A DNA stretch of 64,000 nt from Nocardiopsis terrae (lineage in GTDB: Bacteria; Actinomycetota; Actinomycetes; Streptosporangiales; Streptosporangiaceae), in NCBI RefSeq assembly GCF_014651695.1, contig NZ_BMXJ01000003.1, positions 647,046 through 711,045 on the forward strand. The letters are read 5' to 3'. Of the stretch, positions 25,289 to 34,239 are shown one piece after another. Below the pieces are notes generated by a model that saw nothing but the letters and a program-made list of their open reading frames with translations, did no database searches and was not told the DNA's origin. The translations under genes were made by a program, and so were the position numbers. Position 1 is the first letter of the stretch; each line of letters opens with the position of its first letter.

Positions 25289-26269
25289 GTGACCGACGAA
25301 CGAGACCTGATCGGGTACGACGAGCCCCGCGTCCTGAGCGAGGTCTTCCCCGACCGGAACGCCACCGACCCCGAACTCCGAAAATGCTCCACATGCGGGG
25401 CCGTCCTGCCCGCTGACCAGTTGACCGTCATCAAGCACCGTCACGCCCGGCACGCGAAAGGGCATCTACGGATCCACTGCCCCGACCACTTCGCCCGCGC
25501 CGACGAGCACGCCGTAGGCGGCGCATCCGGACCTGCGGCTCGACCGTCAAGCAGGGCGTACCCGCTCGACGCCCCCTTGATCGACACGACGTACGACTTC
25601 CAGACCGACACTCCCCCGGGCAAAGACCCCGACACGTACAGCAACACGCTGCACCGCTACCACCGAGCACTCTGGAGCAAAGAACTTCCAGGCGGGACGC
25701 GCTTCGACCTCGCCGACGGAAGGCCGGGGGGGTACCTCGTCCACGAGTCAGAAAAAGGACAGTTCTGGCTCAGCAGCGACGCCGTCATCCCCACGTTCCC
25801 GCACAAGGCAAGGGCCATCGTCGCGAGGCTCGATGACGGCGAGTTCGAGGCGTTCTGGAACCTGGGATACACGATCGCTGGGACGATGATCTGGCCGGGC
25901 AACAGGATCGGAAACAAGCAGACGATCAACGGCGCCCGTGGTTTCCATCCACGGATCGCCGACCGGTTCGACCTCACGGTCGAGTGCGTCCGGCGCCACT
26001 ACACGGGCCAGCGGAGTCCACTCAGTGACGTTCTCGCCCGGTACGCCGATTTCTTCGCCCTGTTCGAAACCTTCGAAGGGTTCGTCGACCACTTCCTCCT
26101 CCAAGACCTGCTCGACGGGGACCGAGTCCGGTTCGCGATGCCGTTCGATGAGTTCGCCATGCCGTCAGTGCCGCAGGATCTGGCAACGTACCGCCGTTAC
26201 ATGGAGAAGAGCCTGGAGTTCATCCACGCCAGGAACGCCCGCATCGCCGCGTACGCCAGGATTCTTTAG
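25289..26269 (+). CDS. Zinc-finger plus DUF6994-like protein
   Basis: A 326-residue protein. N-terminal part has a likely zinc site: KCSTCGAVLPADQ (Cys-x2-Cys) then HRHARHAKGHLRIHCPDHF. From about residue 98 the text matches DUF6994 as I know it: TYDFQTDTPPGKDPDTYSNT, RYHRALWSKELPGG, WLSSDAVIPTF, LGYTIAGTMIWPGNRI, INGARGFHPRIADRFDLT, ECVRRHYTGQRSPL and FFALFETFEGFVDHF. GTG at 25289 has GGAGAGGA upstream. DUF6994 has no known function; the zinc module in front is unusual. Codon use is a little less GC-rich than in neighbours, fitting transfer. Confidence 0.7.
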   Translation: MTDERDLIGYDEPRVLSEVFPDRNATDPELRKCSTCGAVLPADQLTVIKHRHARHAKGHLRIHCPDHFARADEHAVGGASGPAARPSSRAYPLDAPLIDTTYDFQTDTPPGKDPDTYSNTLHRYHRALWSKELPGGTRFDLADGRPGGYLVHESEKGQFWLSSDAVIPTFPHKARAIVARLDDGEFEAFWNLGYTIAGTMIWPGNRIGNKQTINGARGFHPRIADRFDLTVECVRRHYTGQRSPLSDVLARYADFFALFETFEGFVDHFLLQDLLDGDRVRFAMPFDEFAMPSVPQDLATYRRYMEKSLEFIHARNARIAAYARIL

Positions 26270-26362
26270 GCCCCTCTGGGTAAGGAGCCACCGCCCCTTC
26301 GCGTTTGCCTGGCGTCTCCCAGCGCACGCGACGCCCCGGCACCCGCCCCGCACACGGAAGGG

Positions 26363-26393
26363 CCCCGGAAGCCCACGGCGAGAGCTTCCGGGG
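26363..26393. terminator. Hairpin between convergent genes
   Basis: CCCCGGAAGC pairs with GCTTCCGGGG across an 11-nt loop, 94 nt after the zinc/DUF6994 gene. Works in both directions in principle. Confidence 0.5.
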
Positions 26394-26488
26394 CGCCCCC
26401 GGTCAGCGTGCGCGGTTGCGCTCGCTCTCGGCCCGGACCGCGTCGGCACGCCCGAGGCCAGCGGCCCACCGCTCGGCCGTCTTGGCGA

Positions 26489-26677
26489 TCACCGTCTCAC
26501 CGTCGGACCACCGCATCCGCATGGTCCTCGGAACTGCCGCCTCCGGCCGTCATAGCGCGTCTCCTCGCCATCTTTGCGAATCCAGCCGTGCAGAGTCTCG
26601 CGGTTGATACCGAGCTCCTCGGCGATCTGAGCGATCGTCGCGCCGGTGCGGGTCCGGTAAAGGCGTGGGGGCGCCGG
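26489..26677 (-). pseudogene. Transposase-type helix-turn-helix remnant
   Basis: The minus strand reads RLYRTRTGATIAQIAEELGI then NRETLHGWIRKDGEE, the HTH of IS3-type OrfA or similar recombination proteins (usual text SIAEVARELGINEGTLGNWV). There is no start codon with a ribosome site, no OrfB and no terminal repeats, and the frame runs into the downstream VOC gene's 3' end. It is best read as a leftover of a mobile element or of a small HTH gene. Confidence 0.45.
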
Positions 26678-26706
26678 TGCGAAGCCTCTCGGGTTCGGAC
26701 CCGGAC

Positions 26707-27585
26707 TCACTCCGGGGGGCGGTGGAACTCGTTGACCGCTATGGCCGCGCCCCTCGGGTCCTGGAAGGCGCCGTAACGCAGGCCGCCCAGGTCGGCGAGG
26801 GGGGTGACGACGGTGCCGCCGAGCTGCACGACCCGGCTCAGGACCGATTCGGCGTCCGAGACGGTGAACTCCACGGACCACTGCGGCACGGTCTCGGCGA
26901 GGGCCTCGTAGGGGACCACCGACAACCAGCCGACCGCGTCCATGAACCCCTCGGGCGCGCCGGTCGCGGCGTGCCGGTCCCGGAGCCCCGGGTCCTGCTT
27001 CTCCCGGAAGTCGCCGTACCCCGGAAGGTACAGCATCGTGGCCTCCTCGGCCCCTCCCATGGTCACCCGCTGGGTCTTCCAGCCGAAGACCTCACCGTAG
27101 AAGGCCTCTGCGGCCTCGGGGTCGGAGGTGACCAGGTTGCTGAAGTTCCAGGTCCCCGGCATGTTCGCCAGGTGGGCGCCGCCGCTTCCCCGGGCCTCCC
27201 AGAGCCCGAACCGGGCCCCCGCCGCGTCGGCGCAGACCGCCACACGCGCCACACCCTCGACGTCGTCGGGGCCGCGCAGGACGCTGCCGCCCGCCGAGAC
27301 CACCCGTTCGGCGGTCTCGTCCGCGCTGTCCACCCGCACGTAGGTGGTCCACACGGGTGCGTCCACGGGTTCGGCGAGCAACGAGCCCAACCCGGCGACG
27401 TCTCCCTCGCGGTCGGGGAGGCCCGCCACGAAGTAGGGTTTCGGAGCCCCTTCGGGTGTGCGGTCCTCGAACCGCCATCCGAGCACGTCCCCGAAGAACG
27501 CGGTCGCGAGTTTGTCCCCGGGTTCGGAGAGCTCCACCCAGCAGGGAACCCCGGCCGGATAACGGGCCTGTTCGAGCTCGGCCAT
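26707..27585 (-). CDS. VOC-family (glyoxalase-fold) two-domain protein
   Basis: A 292-residue protein of two vicinal-oxygen-chelate modules. First: PCWVELSEPGDKLATAFFGD and VLGWRFED; second: NFSNLVTSDPEAAEAFYGEV and FGWKTQRV, each ending with the typical DPRGA or DAAGARFGLWEA text. ATG at 27585 is preferred, with AGAGGGGGAG in front; a further ATG 15 nt upstream lacks a site. Many such two-domain proteins are predicted bleomycin-resistance/lyase-like with unknown substrate. Confidence 0.82.
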   Translation of the reverse strand: MAELEQARYPAGVPCWVELSEPGDKLATAFFGDVLGWRFEDRTPEGAPKPYFVAGLPDREGDVAGLGSLLAEPVDAPVWTTYVRVDSADETAERVVSAGGSVLRGPDDVEGVARVAVCADAAGARFGLWEARGSGGAHLANMPGTWNFSNLVTSDPEAAEAFYGEVFGWKTQRVTMGGAEEATMLYLPGYGDFREKQDPGLRDRHAATGAPEGFMDAVGWLSVVPYEALAETVPQWSVEFTVSDAESVLSRVVQLGGTVVTPLADLGGLRYGAFQDPRGAAIAVNEFHRPPE

Positions 27586-27701
27586 CACTCCCCCTCTCAT
27601 CGTCGCTCGGTGTCCCCCGAACCCTTCCCCGAACCCGGCGCCTGAATCCGGCTCCGCCTTCCAGAACCCGGCTCCGAGGGGGTCCGGTCAGGTCGGATGT
27701 C

Positions 27702-28934
27702 TCACACCGCGGGTCTCCGCTCCAGGCGGAGCCGGGCCCGGATCCGCGGCACGAACCACAGCGCGGCCGCCGACGCCAGCAGGCAGTACGCACCGAGGGC
27801 GGCGACCTGGGACGGGTACCCCACCCCCGCGTCGATGAGGAGGCCGGCGGCCCCGGGGCCCGCGGCCGAGGCCAGGACCAGCACCACCACGATGTTCGAC
27901 CGGATCGCTCCGAGGTGGGCGACCCCGTACACCTCCGGCCACACGGTGCCGATCAGGCTGAGGGACAGGCCGTTCGTGACCCCGTAGAGGGCCATGAACA
28001 CCAGCATGCTCCACGGGCCCTCGACGACCGCCAGGACCAGCAGCCCCGCGCCCAGGGGGAGCAGGAAGCAGGGCACGAGCCGGAGCCCGGTGACCCGGTC
28101 GACGAGGACGCCGCCCGCCAGGTTGGCCGCGACGGTCACCGCCGCGTACACGGAGAAGGCCGAGGCGGACAGGGCGGGCGGCCAGCCCCGCAGCTCGGCC
28201 AGGTGCGCCTGGTGGAAGAACACCGTGTTGCCGATGAGCGCCGGAGCCGCCATCGCGGTGAGCAGCAGGAAGAAGTAGGGGTCCCGCAGGGTCTGGTTCC
28301 TGGTCCAGCTGCGGGCCGGGGCCGTCGGCCGCTCACCGGCGGCCCGAAGCGGGGCGCGTTCCCTGCGCACGAGAACGGACATCGGCCAGGCGAGCAGTAC
28401 GAGCGCACCGGCCACGAGCCACCAGGCCTCCCGCCAGCCGACGACGGCCAGCACCGCCACGACGGCGAGCGGGAACAGGGCCTCCGCCGTGTTCAGCCCC
28501 AGCGTGGCCACCGAGGTGGCACGGCCGCGTTCCCGGTCGAACCACCGCCCGGCCAGGGTGAACGAGGTGTGCGAGAGCATCCCCTGACCGAACAGTCGCA
28601 GGAGGAACAGGGCCAGCAGGAGGACCCACACGTTGGTGGCGAGCGCCAGGGCCACTGCTCCAGCGGCCAGCATCAGCATGAGCGCGGGCACGACCCGTCC
28701 GGCGGGGTGGCGGTCCACGACCTTGCCGAGCTGGGCCAGTGCCAGGGCGCCCGCCAGGGTCGCGACCGTGAACAGGGACCCGAACTGCCCGTGCGACAGG
28801 CCCAGGGACTCCCGGATGTCGGCGGAGAAGAGGGAGACGAAGAAGGTGTGCCCGAAGGAGCAGAACAGGAAGAGCGCGAAACAGCCCAGCAGCCAGCGCC
28901 GGTCGGCTCTCAGGAAGGACAGGTATCCACGCAC
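27702..28934 (-). CDS. MFS transporter (monocarboxylate/oxalate-formate antiporter-like)
   Basis: Permease of 410 residues, about 12 helices. The first helix FCSFGHTFFVSLFSADIRE and the HGQFGSLFTVATLAGAL stretch resemble small-solute MFS members. I prefer the GTG at 28934 (AAGGG five nt before it, protein opening RGYLSFLRADRRWLLG); the frame goes on to 29024 without a site. Helix 5 has TSVATLGLNTAEALFP. Substrate not predictable. Confidence 0.8.
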   Translation of the reverse strand: MRGYLSFLRADRRWLLGCFALFLFCSFGHTFFVSLFSADIRESLGLSHGQFGSLFTVATLAGALALAQLGKVVDRHPAGRVVPALMLMLAAGAVALALATNVWVLLLALFLLRLFGQGMLSHTSFTLAGRWFDRERGRATSVATLGLNTAEALFPLAVVAVLAVVGWREAWWLVAGALVLLAWPMSVLVRRERAPLRAAGERPTAPARSWTRNQTLRDPYFFLLLTAMAAPALIGNTVFFHQAHLAELRGWPPALSASAFSVYAAVTVAANLAGGVLVDRVTGLRLVPCFLLPLGAGLLVLAVVEGPWSMLVFMALYGVTNGLSLSLIGTVWPEVYGVAHLGAIRSNIVVVLVLASAAGPGAAGLLIDAGVGYPSQVAALGAYCLLASAAALWFVPRIRARLRLERRPAV

Positions 28935-29099
28935 GACAGCCCTTATCCGTTCCGTGTCCGGTGATCCCCGTGCGCCGGGGGCAGGAGAACCGTACCCGCA
29001 TCCGCCGGAACCGGGGCGTTTCATGTCATGACCGGAACAGCCCAGGGAGGACCGAAGCGGAACCGCAGGAGCGGGGGCCGCCGGGCTCCCCGCCCCCGG

Positions 29100-29582
29100 C
29101 TACTCCCGGCGGGCCCCTGCGGGCCAGATGACGTCGACGGGCACCCCGCGCTCACGGGCGGCCCCGACGGCGTCACCGGTCCCGCCCCGGCCGCCCGCGG
29201 GCCGACCGTCCCACACGGCGAACAGGCGGTCGATCCCGCCCAGGACCGCCTCGTTGGCGTCGGCGTAGGCGGCCCTGTCCGCGGTCCGGTGCGGCATGTA
29301 CCGCACCAGGGTCGAACGCATGAGCAGGGTGTCGAACCGTTCGAGGTTGTCGGGCTTGACCTTGGCCTCCCGGTAGTCGACGGACGGCAGGACCACTTCG
29401 AGCCCGCCGCCCGCCCGGAGCACGGCCTCGGCGAAGAGCTGGTCGGCCCCGCGCGCCAGGCAGGAGACGCCGACGAGACCGTCACCCGCATGGGGTGCGA
29501 GTGCCCCGGCCAGGGCCGCACGTACCAGCGGCACACTGTCCGAGGTGAGGTTCGAGTGACCGGTGATACCGATGCGGGTCAC
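29100..29582 (-). CDS. SLOG-like nucleotide-binding domain protein
   Basis: A 160-residue single-domain protein opening TRIGITGHSNLT after GTG, with ARGADQLFAEAVL and an R-x-Y-M-x-H stretch, in the style of the SLOG superfamily (DprA/LOG-like Rossmann folds that bind nucleotide-derived ligands). GGGAG precedes the GTG at 29582. Stand-alone SLOG proteins are thought to sense nucleotide ligands; role here unknown. Confidence 0.6.
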   Translation of the reverse strand: MTRIGITGHSNLTSDSVPLVRAALAGALAPHAGDGLVGVSCLARGADQLFAEAVLRAGGGLEVVLPSVDYREAKVKPDNLERFDTLLMRSTLVRYMPHRTADRAAYADANEAVLGGIDRLFAVWDGRPAGGRGGTGDAVGAARERGVPVDVIWPAGARRE

Positions 29583-29658
29583 ACTGGCTCCCTGGTTCGG
29601 TTGTTCGACGGCAGGGTAGGCGGGCCCTCGTCCCGGTTCCGGACACTGTGGCGGGCGC

Positions 29659-30192
29659 TCATCCCGGTCGGCCCGTCCCGTACAGGTACAGCAGGGCCGT
29701 CATCGACGTGCCGTTGACCAGCCTGCGCTCCCCCACCAGCTTCGGGACCTCCGTGAGGGGCACCCACTCGACGCGTTCGGCCTCCCAGTCATCGGCCGGG
29801 TCGCCGACGTGTTCGGCGGACTCCGCGAGGAAGACGTGGTGCTCGGCGTCGCTGATCCCCGCGCTCGGCTGCACGTACACCAGCGGCCGCAGCGGGCCGG
29901 GACGCCACCCCGTCTCCTCCTCCACCTCGCGTGCCGCAGCGGCCTCGGGCGTCTCACCCTCCTCGACCGCCCCCATGGGGATCTCGTAGGCCCAGGTGTC
30001 GGTGATGAACCGGTGCCGCCACTCCAGCAGGACCTCGTCGTGACGGTTCACGACCACCGCCCCGGCTCCGGGCGCCGAGCGGATCAGCCGGTGTTCCAGG
30101 CGGCGTCCACCGCTGATCTCCACGTCAGCGACCCGGATGTCCAACCACCGGTCCGCGTAGAGGGAGGTTTCGGAGTGAACGGTCCAGCGCAC
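29659..30192 (-). CDS. NUDIX hydrolase (ADP-ribose pyrophosphatase-like)
   Basis: A 177-residue NUDIX enzyme. The box is complete: GAVEEGETPEAAAAREVEEE then TGW. Upstream texts LEHRLIRSAPGAGAVVV and EWRHRFITDTWAYEIP fit the ADP-ribose pyrophosphatase branch. GTG at 30192 is chosen because GGGAG lies six nt before it; a TTG at 30240 extends the frame by 16 codons without a site. It would cleave a nucleoside diphosphate linked to another moiety in the cytoplasm. Confidence 0.85.
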   Translation of the reverse strand: MRWTVHSETSLYADRWLDIRVADVEISGGRRLEHRLIRSAPGAGAVVVNRHDEVLLEWRHRFITDTWAYEIPMGAVEEGETPEAAAAREVEEETGWRPGPLRPLVYVQPSAGISDAEHHVFLAESAEHVGDPADDWEAERVEWVPLTEVPKLVGERRLVNGTSMTALLYLYGTGRPG

Positions 30193-30333
30193 GGAGAACT
30201 CCCGGTCTTCGGTGACAGTGCCGCCACAAGGCAACCACAACCCGGCCCGGGCACGTCCCTGACCGCTGCCCGGTACTCCGCGGTCAGCAGGACGAGGCCG
30301 TGGAGCCGACCAGAGTCCGGACGCGGGGCGGCC

Positions 30334-30750
30334 TCACCGCAGCCGGAGCAGGCCCGCCCGGGTGGGACCGAACCCGCAGGCCCGCCGGTAGAAACCTTCG
30401 AGGTGCGGCTCGTAGTCGACGTGCAGCCACTCCACGCCCGACCCGCGCAGGTCCTCGGTCAGGGCCGCGACGACGCGCCCGCCGACACCGCGGCGCCCCA
30501 TGTCCGGGGCCACCGCCGTGTCCAGCAGGAACGCGTGCTTCCCGCCGTCCCACACGGCGTGGACGAAGCCCACGAGCCTCCCGCGGACGAAGGCCCCGGC
30601 CCAGGACCGGCTGTGCCTGGCGAGCCTCTCGGACCAGGGGGTCAGCTCGAACTCGTGGTCGAACGCCTCGGCGTGCAGGCGGGACAGCTCCTCGTCGTCG
30701 ACGGGGAACCGGACGCGGATCTCCTCGGCTCCTGGTGGCTCCTCAGGCAT
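30334..30750 (-). CDS. GNAT-family N-acetyltransferase
   Basis: A short 138-residue GNAT protein: DTAVAPDMGRRGVGGRVVAA carries the acetyl-CoA loop (RRGVGG) at about 85-92, and YEPHLEGFYRRACGF is the usual C-terminal strand-helix. The N-terminus is acidic and proline-rich. It is a lone gene between NUDIX and DUF3817 genes. Substrate unknown. Confidence 0.78.
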   Translation of the reverse strand: MPEEPPGAEEIRVRFPVDDEELSRLHAEAFDHEFELTPWSERLARHSRSWAGAFVRGRLVGFVHAVWDGGKHAFLLDTAVAPDMGRRGVGGRVVAALTEDLRGSGVEWLHVDYEPHLEGFYRRACGFGPTRAGLLRLR

Positions 30751-30964
30751 ACGGAGACGCTACTACCCGCCGCCCTCCTCGTGGTGCGTGCTCTCCCGTG
30801 GTGTGGGTGGTACCGCGCGGGCTCAGGACACCTGGCCGGTCACCCTTCCCTGTGGCGGACACGGCCCCGGAGGCGGACCCCGGAAAGGGTGGCCTAACCT
30901 GGACACGGCCCGGAGGTCCCCCGGGGCCTCCCCCGAACAGCGACGACAAGCCCGAGGAACCGCG

Positions 30965-31321
30965 TTGAGCATCACAACCCTGACCGCCCGGACCTTCCGC
31001 GTGGTGGCCGTCTTCGAGGCCTTCACCTGGGCCGGGCTGCTCGTCGGCATGTACTTCAAGTACCTCGGCAGCGGCAGCGAGCTGGGCGTGCAGGTCTTCG
31101 GCCCGCTGCACGGCGGAGCGTTCATGGTGTACGTGCTGGTGAGCCTGGTCGCCGCCTACCAGTTCCGCTGGGGAGTGTGGCCGACCCTGGTCGCGCTGGC
31201 CGCGTCCATCCCTCCCCTGGGCACCCTGCCCGCCGACTGGTGGCTGCACCGGACCGGGCGCCTGACCCCTGCGGACGAGCACACCCGCAAGGCCGCCGGG
31301 GAAACCGAAAAAGCCGCCTGA
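30965..31321 (+). CDS. DUF3817-family membrane protein
   Basis: A 118-residue membrane protein with about three helices: FRVVAVFEAFTWAGLLVGMY, then GPLHGGAFMVYVLVSLVAAY and LVALAASIPPLGTLPADWWL. HG in the second helix and the PLGTLPxxxW text are DUF3817 hallmarks. TTG at 30965 follows GAGGA. Function unknown; the polar tail is cytoplasmic. Confidence 0.83.
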   Translation: MSITTLTARTFRVVAVFEAFTWAGLLVGMYFKYLGSGSELGVQVFGPLHGGAFMVYVLVSLVAAYQFRWGVWPTLVALAASIPPLGTLPADWWLHRTGRLTPADEHTRKAAGETEKAA

Positions 31322-31416
31322 CAAACGGAACCGTCAGTTCTCCCGGGCACCGGGCCCGCCGTCGGAGCCTGTCCCGGACGGGTCCGTTCGCCGGTCCGGG
31401 ACCGCGTCCGACCCTT

Positions 31417-31422
31417 TAGGCT
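31417..31422 (+). promoter_or_regulatory. -10 element suggesting a leaderless LysR message
   Basis: TAGGCT, 7 nt before the GTG at 31430, with no ribosome site between. This spacing is typical of leaderless actinobacterial transcripts. No convincing -35. Confidence 0.35.
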
Positions 31423-31429
31423 GCGCGAT

Positions 31430-32320
31430 GTGGAGCTACGACATCTGAGACACTTCGTCGCGGTCTGCGAGGAGGAGCACTTCACCCGGGCCGCCGAGTA
31501 CCTCGGCATCACCCAGTCCGGCCTGTCCGCGTCGATCCGCTCCCTGGAACGGGACCTCGACGCGCAACTGCTGCTGCGCACCACCCGCCGGGTCGCCCCC
31601 ACCCCGACCGGGCGGCTGCTCCTGGCCGAGGCCCAGCGCATCCTGGCCGCGACCGACGGCCTTCGGGAGCTGGTCACCGACGACCACGGGGTGCGCGGCG
31701 CCCTGTCCCTGGGCACCGAGCAGTGCATGGGCGTGGTGGAGGCCGCGCCCCTCCTGCACTGGTACCGGGAGCGCCACCCCCACGTGGCGATCAACCTCCA
31801 GCAGGCCGCCACCGGGCAGTTGCTCGACCTGGTGGGCACGGGCAGGCTCGACGCCGCCCTGGTGGCCGGACCGCTCGACGCGGTCGGGGGTGTGCGGCTG
31901 CTGCGGATCACCGAGGAGCCGCTGATGCTGCTGACCGCCGCCGACCACCCGGTGGACGGGGAAGCCCTCCCCGAGGCACTGGGCGAGGAGGAGTACGTGG
32001 ACCTGCACCCGGGGTGGGGCGCCCGGGACTGCGCCGACCGGGCGTTCGCCGACTTCGGGATCGCCCGGCGGGTGGCCCTGCAGGTCAACGACGTGTACAC
32101 GCTGCTGGACCTGGTGCATAGGCGGATGGGGGTGGCGGTGGTCCCCCGCCCGGTGACCCGCAAACCCCAGGCCGAGGGCCTCAGGAGCACCGCCCTCCCC
32201 GGACGGACGCGGTGGCGGGTGGCTCTGGCGATGCCCGGATCCGCTCGCCCCTCCGCGGCCACCCGCGCCTTCCTGCAACTGCTCGGCGAGAAGCATCCGA
32301 TTGATGACTCCCATTTGTGA
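31430..32320 (+). CDS. LysR-family transcriptional regulator
   Basis: A 296-residue LysR protein. The HTH is at residues 1-60: LRHLRHFVAVCEEEHFTRAA, EYLGITQSGLSASIRSLE; RTTRRVAPTPTGRLLL follows. The effector domain runs from about 90 to the end (ALSLGTEQCMGVVEAAPLL). It lies 109 nt upstream of the mycothiol dehydrogenase gene on the same strand, so it may control formaldehyde detoxification; the usual LysR layout is divergent, which makes this less sure. Confidence 0.85.
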   Translation: MELRHLRHFVAVCEEEHFTRAAEYLGITQSGLSASIRSLERDLDAQLLLRTTRRVAPTPTGRLLLAEAQRILAATDGLRELVTDDHGVRGALSLGTEQCMGVVEAAPLLHWYRERHPHVAINLQQAATGQLLDLVGTGRLDAALVAGPLDAVGGVRLLRITEEPLMLLTAADHPVDGEALPEALGEEEYVDLHPGWGARDCADRAFADFGIARRVALQVNDVYTLLDLVHRRMGVAVVPRPVTRKPQAEGLRSTALPGRTRWRVALAMPGSARPSAATRAFLQLLGEKHPIDDSHL

Positions 32321-32429
32321 GTCCCACACTTTCCACATGTTGGACACGCGTACCGGCGGTGCGGCAGGGTGACCTGAGGCGGTGCCCTCCGGCACCGCCC
32401 ACCGGCCACGAGGTTCAGGGAGAACTCGC

Positions 32430-33515
32430 ATGTCCCAACAGGTCCAGGGTGTGATCTCACGCGCGAAGGGCGCACCGGTCGAACTGACCACCATCGTCAT
32501 TCCCGACCCCGGTCCGGGCGAGGCGGTCGTCCGGATCCAGGCGTGCGGGGTCTGCCACACCGACCTGCACTACCGCGAGGGCGGGATCAACGACGAGTAC
32601 CCCTTCCTGCTCGGCCACGAGGCCGCGGGCGTGGTGGAGACCGTCGGTGCCGGTGTCACCGGCGTCGAGCCCGGCGACTACGTCATCCTCAACTGGCGTG
32701 CCGTGTGCGGGCAGTGCCGCGCCTGCCGCCGGGGACGGCCGCAGTACTGCTTCGACACGCACAACGCCGAGCAGAAGATGACCCTGGAGGACGGCACCGA
32801 GCTCTCCCCCGCCCTGGGGATCGGCGCGTTCGCGGAGAAGACGCTGGTCGCCGCCGGCCAGTGCACCAAGGTCGACCCGGCCGCCTCCCCCGCCGCGGCG
32901 GGCCTGCTGGGCTGCGGGATCATGGCCGGGATCGGGGCAGCCGTCAACACCGGCGGGGTGGGCCGCGGCGACTCGGTGGCGGTCATCGGCTGCGGCGGTG
33001 TGGGCAGCGCTGCCGTGGCCGGGGCCCGCCTGGCCGGGGCCGACCGGATCATCGCCGTGGACCTGGAGGACCGCAAGCTGGAGTGGGCGCGCGGGTTCGG
33101 CGCCACCCACACCGTCAACGCCGGTCAGAGCGACCCGGTCGAGGCGATCCGCGAACTCACCGGCGGGTTCGGGGCGGACGTGGTGATCGACGCCGTCGGC
33201 GTCCCCAAGACCTACGAGCAGGCGTTCTACGCCCGCGACCTGGCGGGCACCGTGGTGCTGGTGGGCGTGCCCACCCCCGAGATGCGGCTGGAACTGCCGC
33301 TGCTGGACGTGTTCGGCCGGGGCGGTGCGCTGAAGTCCTCCTGGTACGGCGACTGCCTGCCCTCCCGCGACTTCCCCATGCTCATCGACCTCTACACCCA
33401 GGGCAGGCTGGACCTGGACGGATTCGTCACCGAGGAGATCGGTATCGGTGACATCGAGGAGGCCTTCGCCCGCATGGAGCGGGGCGATGTACTGCGATCG
33501 GTGGTGCGACTGTGA
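32430..33515 (+). CDS. mscR: S-(hydroxymethyl)mycothiol dehydrogenase
   Basis: A 361-residue zinc MDR enzyme: catalytic zinc [20 protein letters not shown] and GHEAAGVVE; structural zinc [15 protein letters not shown] with all four Cys; NAD site [12 protein letters not shown]. Order and lengths fit the mycothiol-dependent formaldehyde dehydrogenase / S-nitrosomycothiol reductase, which oxidises the formaldehyde-mycothiol adduct. ATG at 32430 follows CAGGGAG. It overlaps a metallo-hydrolase gene by 4 nt (GTGA), a conserved pair in actinobacteria. Confidence 0.87.
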   Translation: MSQQVQGVISRAKGAPVELTTIVIPDPGPGEAVVRIQACGVCHTDLHYREGGINDEYPFLLGHEAAGVVETVGAGVTGVEPGDYVILNWRAVCGQCRACRRGRPQYCFDTHNAEQKMTLEDGTELSPALGIGAFAEKTLVAAGQCTKVDPAASPAAAGLLGCGIMAGIGAAVNTGGVGRGDSVAVIGCGGVGSAAVAGARLAGADRIIAVDLEDRKLEWARGFGATHTVNAGQSDPVEAIRELTGGFGADVVIDAVGVPKTYEQAFYARDLAGTVVLVGVPTPEMRLELPLLDVFGRGGALKSSWYGDCLPSRDFPMLIDLYTQGRLDLDGFVTEEIGIGDIEEAFARMERGDVLRSVVRL

Positions 33516-34126
33516 GTGACGCGCGAGTGGAACACCTGACCACGTCCGGGGTCTTCACCCTGGACGGCGGTTCCTGGGACGTGGACAACAACGTCTGGCT
33601 GGTGGGGGACGACGAGGAGGTCGTCGTGATCGACGCCCCGCACGACGCCGGGGCGATCACCGCCGCGGTGGACGGGCGCCGGGTCGTGGCGGTGCTGTGC
33701 ACACACGGCCACAACGACCACGTCAACGCCGCCCCCGCGGTGGCCGACGCGACGGGGGCGCCGATCCTGCTGCACCCCGAGGACCGGGTGCTGTGGGACA
33801 TGACCCACCCGGACCGGGCCCCGGACGGCGACCTGGCCGACGGCCAGAGCGTGCGGGTCGGGGGCACGGAGCTGACGGTGCTGCACACCCCGGGCCACGC
33901 ACCGGGGGCGGTGTGCGTGTACGCGCCCGAGCTGGGTGTGCTGTTCAGCGGTGACACCCTGTTCCAGGGCGGTCCGGGCGCAACGGGCAGGTCGTACTCG
34001 GACTTCCCGACCATCGTGGACTCGATCCGCCGGAAGCTGCTGACGCTGCCCGCGGACACGGTGGTCAACACCGGACACGGCGACTCCACGACCATCGGCG
34101 CGGAGGCCCCGAACATCCGGGAGTAG
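33512..34126 (+). CDS. MBL-fold metallo-hydrolase (glyoxalase II-like)
   Basis: A 204-residue metallo-beta-lactamase-fold hydrolase: THGHNDHVN motif (HxHxDH) near residue 68, HTPGHAPG and later [16 protein letters not shown] and [11 protein letters not shown]. It is coupled to the mycothiol dehydrogenase by 4 nt, so it may hydrolyse the S-formylmycothiol it makes, or similar mycothiol thioesters. The exact substrate is inferred from the operon. Confidence 0.87.
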   Translation: MSDARVEHLTTSGVFTLDGGSWDVDNNVWLVGDDEEVVVIDAPHDAGAITAAVDGRRVVAVLCTHGHNDHVNAAPAVADATGAPILLHPEDRVLWDMTHPDRAPDGDLADGQSVRVGGTELTVLHTPGHAPGAVCVYAPELGVLFSGDTLFQGGPGATGRSYSDFPTIVDSIRRKLLTLPADTVVNTGHGDSTTIGAEAPNIRE

Positions 34127-34162
34127 CCCGAGCGGGAGCGTGGACCCGGGTGCCGGATCCAC

Positions 34163-34207
34163 GTGAACGGGCGGTGCGGGGGGCAGCCCCCCGCACCGCC
34201 CGTTCAC
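34163..34207. terminator. Perfect 22-bp hairpin, bidirectional terminator
   Basis: GTGAACGGGCGGTGCGGGG and its full complement CCCCGCACCGCCCGTTCAC, extended to 22 bp around a central A (34185). It sits between the convergent metallo-hydrolase and DUF4352 genes and would stop transcription from both sides. Confidence 0.75.
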
Positions 34208-34239
34208 GGTTTTCCGTGCGGTGTCCGGATCCTCGGCGT

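Larger units (their letters stand above)
26270..26706. other. 437-nt gene-poor junction
   Basis: Holds the hairpin at 26363-26393 and the transposase-type HTH remnant at 26489-26677. A 39-codon minus-strand frame at 26403-26522 (MRMRWSDGETVIAKTAERW...) looks protein-like but has no ribosome site and is not claimed as a gene. Confidence 0.45.

Noticed and set aside
26403..26522. 39-codon minus-strand frame MRMRWSDGETVIAK...
   Set aside because: Protein-like text, but no ribosome site and too short to support alone.
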